32,789 bases of DNA. Source: Lachnospiraceae bacterium. Its GTDB lineage: Bacteria; Bacillota; Clostridia; Lachnospirales; Lachnospiraceae. Under the pieces are notes generated by a model. The model saw only the letters and a program-made list of their open reading frames with translations, was not told the origin of the DNA and did no database searches. The stretch covers positions 1 to 32,789 of the forward strand of contig JAIKXA010000168.1 of NCBI GenBank assembly GCA_024684355.1. The letters run 5' to 3'. Shown piece after piece: positions 31,896 through 32,789 of this stretch. A program made the position numbers and the translations under genes. Numbering within the stretch: the first letter of the stretch is position 1; every line of letters begins with the position of its first letter.

Positions 31896-31990
31896 GATGC
31901 TAAGGTCAAAAGTCCAAAAGCCGTTCAAGCTTGCTTGCAACAAAGCAATCCGTGGCATCAGTTGGGGGCAAAACAAGGTTTTGACCCCAA
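31896..31990. repeat. Palindromic, foldable element between two flagellar promoters
   Basis: TTGGGGGCAAAA (31962-31973) and TTTTGACCCCAA (31979-31990) are inverted repeats matching at 11 of 12 positions with a 5-base loop. GGTCAAAA (31904-31911) is complementary to the same right arm (TTTTGACC, 31979-31986), giving a possible alternative fold. TTGCTT (31931-31936) and AAGCAA (31943-31948) form a small inner stem, and GATGC (31896-31900) can pair with GCATC (31955-31959). There is no T tract after the stem on either strand. The element lies between the -35 boxes of the divergent promoters, so it is not in their leaders. It could be a regulator site, an independent RNA or a dispersed intergenic repeat. 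Confidence 0.6.
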
Positions 31991-31995
31991 CATCT

Positions 31996-32022
31996 TAATG
32001 TATATCCTCTATATGCCGATAT
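31996..32022 (+). promoter_or_regulatory. Sigma-28-like (flagellar) promoter for the FliD-like gene
   Basis: TAAT (31996-31999) and GCCGATAT (32015-32022) are 15 bases apart. The -10 is a perfect match to the Gram-positive sigma-D/sigma-28 consensus and the -35 differs by one base. Transcription would start about 50 bases before the ATG. The spacing and wording mirror the promoter on the opposite strand. Confidence 0.78.
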
Positions 32023-32081
32023 ATGAATTGAGGTATTATACCCATAATGCCTATTACATTCAGGGAAAGGAGGTAATCGTT

Positions 32082-32789
32082 ATGCCGTACATCAGAGGTT
32101 ACGCATCAGAGCCTTGGTTAAACTCCTACAGCTCTTATAGCAATCTTTTCGGTTCTTATAACAGCTATGGAAACAGTTCTTCCAAGTCAAATCTTTCTAT
32201 GTTATCCGGACTTAGTGGTATCAACTTTTCCGATTACAGCATCATTTCGAGCGGCTCGTACCGGAAACTGATGAATGCTTACTATTCCAATAACCCCTCT
32301 GCAAAAGCTACTTTAAAGCAAACAGAGTCATCTCCCGTGCTTACTGCACAGAATGCTACAGCAATGGGCAATTCTTTAAAGGAAGTAATGAAGGAATCTC
32401 TTTGGGCTAAGAAGAGCTTCACAGAGACGGATGAAAAGACCGGTGAGAAGACTGTTAAACAGGATTATGACCGCGAGGCAATAGGGAAAGCTCTTAAGAA
32501 ATTCACCGAAGATTATAACAAGGTAGTTGAAAGTGCAGGCAATTCCGATACCATATCGGTACTTCGTAACGGATCCTGGATGACAAAGACCACTTCGATC
32601 AATTCAAAGCTGCTTTCGGAAGCAGGGATAACTGTCGGTTCAGACAACAAGTTATCCTTCGATCAGGATAAGCTGGACAAGGCAGATATTTCCGCCGTAC
32701 AGACACTTTTCAAAGGCTATGGCTCTTTCGCTTCACAGCTTCTGAACAGGTCAAACGCTATTGCCACCGCCACAGGTCCTACTGCTTAT
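32082..32789 (+). CDS. FliD C-terminal-domain-like protein, partial (236 codons, runs off window)
   Basis: From an ATG at 32082, behind a strong AAAGGAGG ribosome site, 236 codons read open to the window edge. The first ~70 residues are low-complexity Ser/Tyr/Asn/Gly (for example LNSYSSYSNLFGSYNSYG). A middle helical part precedes a region from about residue 140 that resembles the C-terminal domain of the flagellar filament cap FliD: EAIGKALKKFTEDYNKVVES, then LLSEAGITVGSDNKLSFDQD and AVQTLFKGYGSF. Normal FliD has a large N-terminal coiled coil and D2-D3 domains before this, which are absent here. The sigma-28-like promoter supports membership of the flagellar regulon. It might be a truncated or adaptor-type FliD relative; the end of the gene is not seen. 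Confidence 0.8.
   Translation, partial: MPYIRGYASEPWLNSYSSYSNLFGSYNSYGNSSSKSNLSMLSGLSGINFSDYSIISSGSYRKLMNAYYSNNPSAKATLKQTESSPVLTAQNATAMGNSLKEVMKESLWAKKSFTETDEKTGEKTVKQDYDREAIGKALKKFTEDYNKVVESAGNSDTISVLRNGSWMTKTTSINSKLLSEAGITVGSDNKLSFDQDKLDKADISAVQTLFKGYGSFASQLLNRSNAIATATGPTAY

Noticed and set aside
1-32789. tRNA, rRNA, CRISPR arrays, insertion sequences, phage genes, att sites
   Set aside because: No cloverleaf-like clusters, regularly spaced repeats, transposase or integrase motifs, or flanking direct repeats were found on reading both strands.

Overview
The window looks like chromosomal DNA from an anaerobic, motile member of the Clostridia, most likely Lachnospiraceae. Supporting this: moderate GC, strong GGAGG-type ribosome binding sites with some TTG/GTG starts, a 2-oxoacid:ferredoxin oxidoreductase cluster, DUF975/type-IV ABC-like membrane proteins, and sigma-28-type flagellar promoters. 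The genus cannot be fixed by reading alone. No rRNA, tRNA, CRISPR array, insertion sequence or prophage was seen. The only decayed gene is an ABC exporter remnant.

Layout. (1) 1-101: 5' end of a glutathione peroxidase gene behind a near-consensus promoter that overlaps a palindrome. (2) 196-5261, minus: response regulator, histidine kinase, ABC ATPase and FtsX/MacB-type permease. An internal promoter before the ATPase carries an 11-bp-period direct repeat, a plausible response-regulator site. (3) 5407-5789, minus: relic of an ABC exporter, with part of the membrane domain joined out of frame to the C-terminal end of the nucleotide-binding domain. (4) 5888-6877, plus: DHH phosphoesterase with its own promoter and terminator. 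(5) 13347 down to 6931, minus: an operon of two different MutS-like ATPases (overlapping ATGA), a DUF975/PF06541 membrane fusion and a membrane-anchored metallophosphoesterase. (6) 13571-16962, plus, divergent from (5): ABC-F ATPase, GT2 glycosyltransferase and a small membrane protein. (7) 19456 down to 16975, minus: patatin-like lipase, a membrane-anchored unknown protein and a 75-aa unknown protein. (8) 25181 down to 19570, minus: a ketopantoate-reductase/ferredoxin fusion, the alpha, beta and gamma subunits of a VOR/KOR-type oxidoreductase, and an AMP-forming acyl-CoA ligase. (9) 28790 down to 25390, minus: MoxR ATPase, DUF58 protein and a membrane protein. (10) 30230-28845, minus: diguanylate cyclase. 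(11) 30346-32789: a divergent flagellar-regulon locus. Two unknown helical proteins run leftward and a FliD-C-like protein, cut by the window end, runs rightward, each from a sigma-28-like promoter, with a large palindrome between them.

The most interesting points are the PanE-ferredoxin fusion that supplies the missing ferredoxin subunit of the oxidoreductase; the tandem MutS-like pair in which both Walker B motifs have Asn for Asp; and the divergent sigma-28 locus with its palindrome and FliD-C-only-like protein. No established named system explains (5) or (11) fully. Functions beyond the family level are inference.
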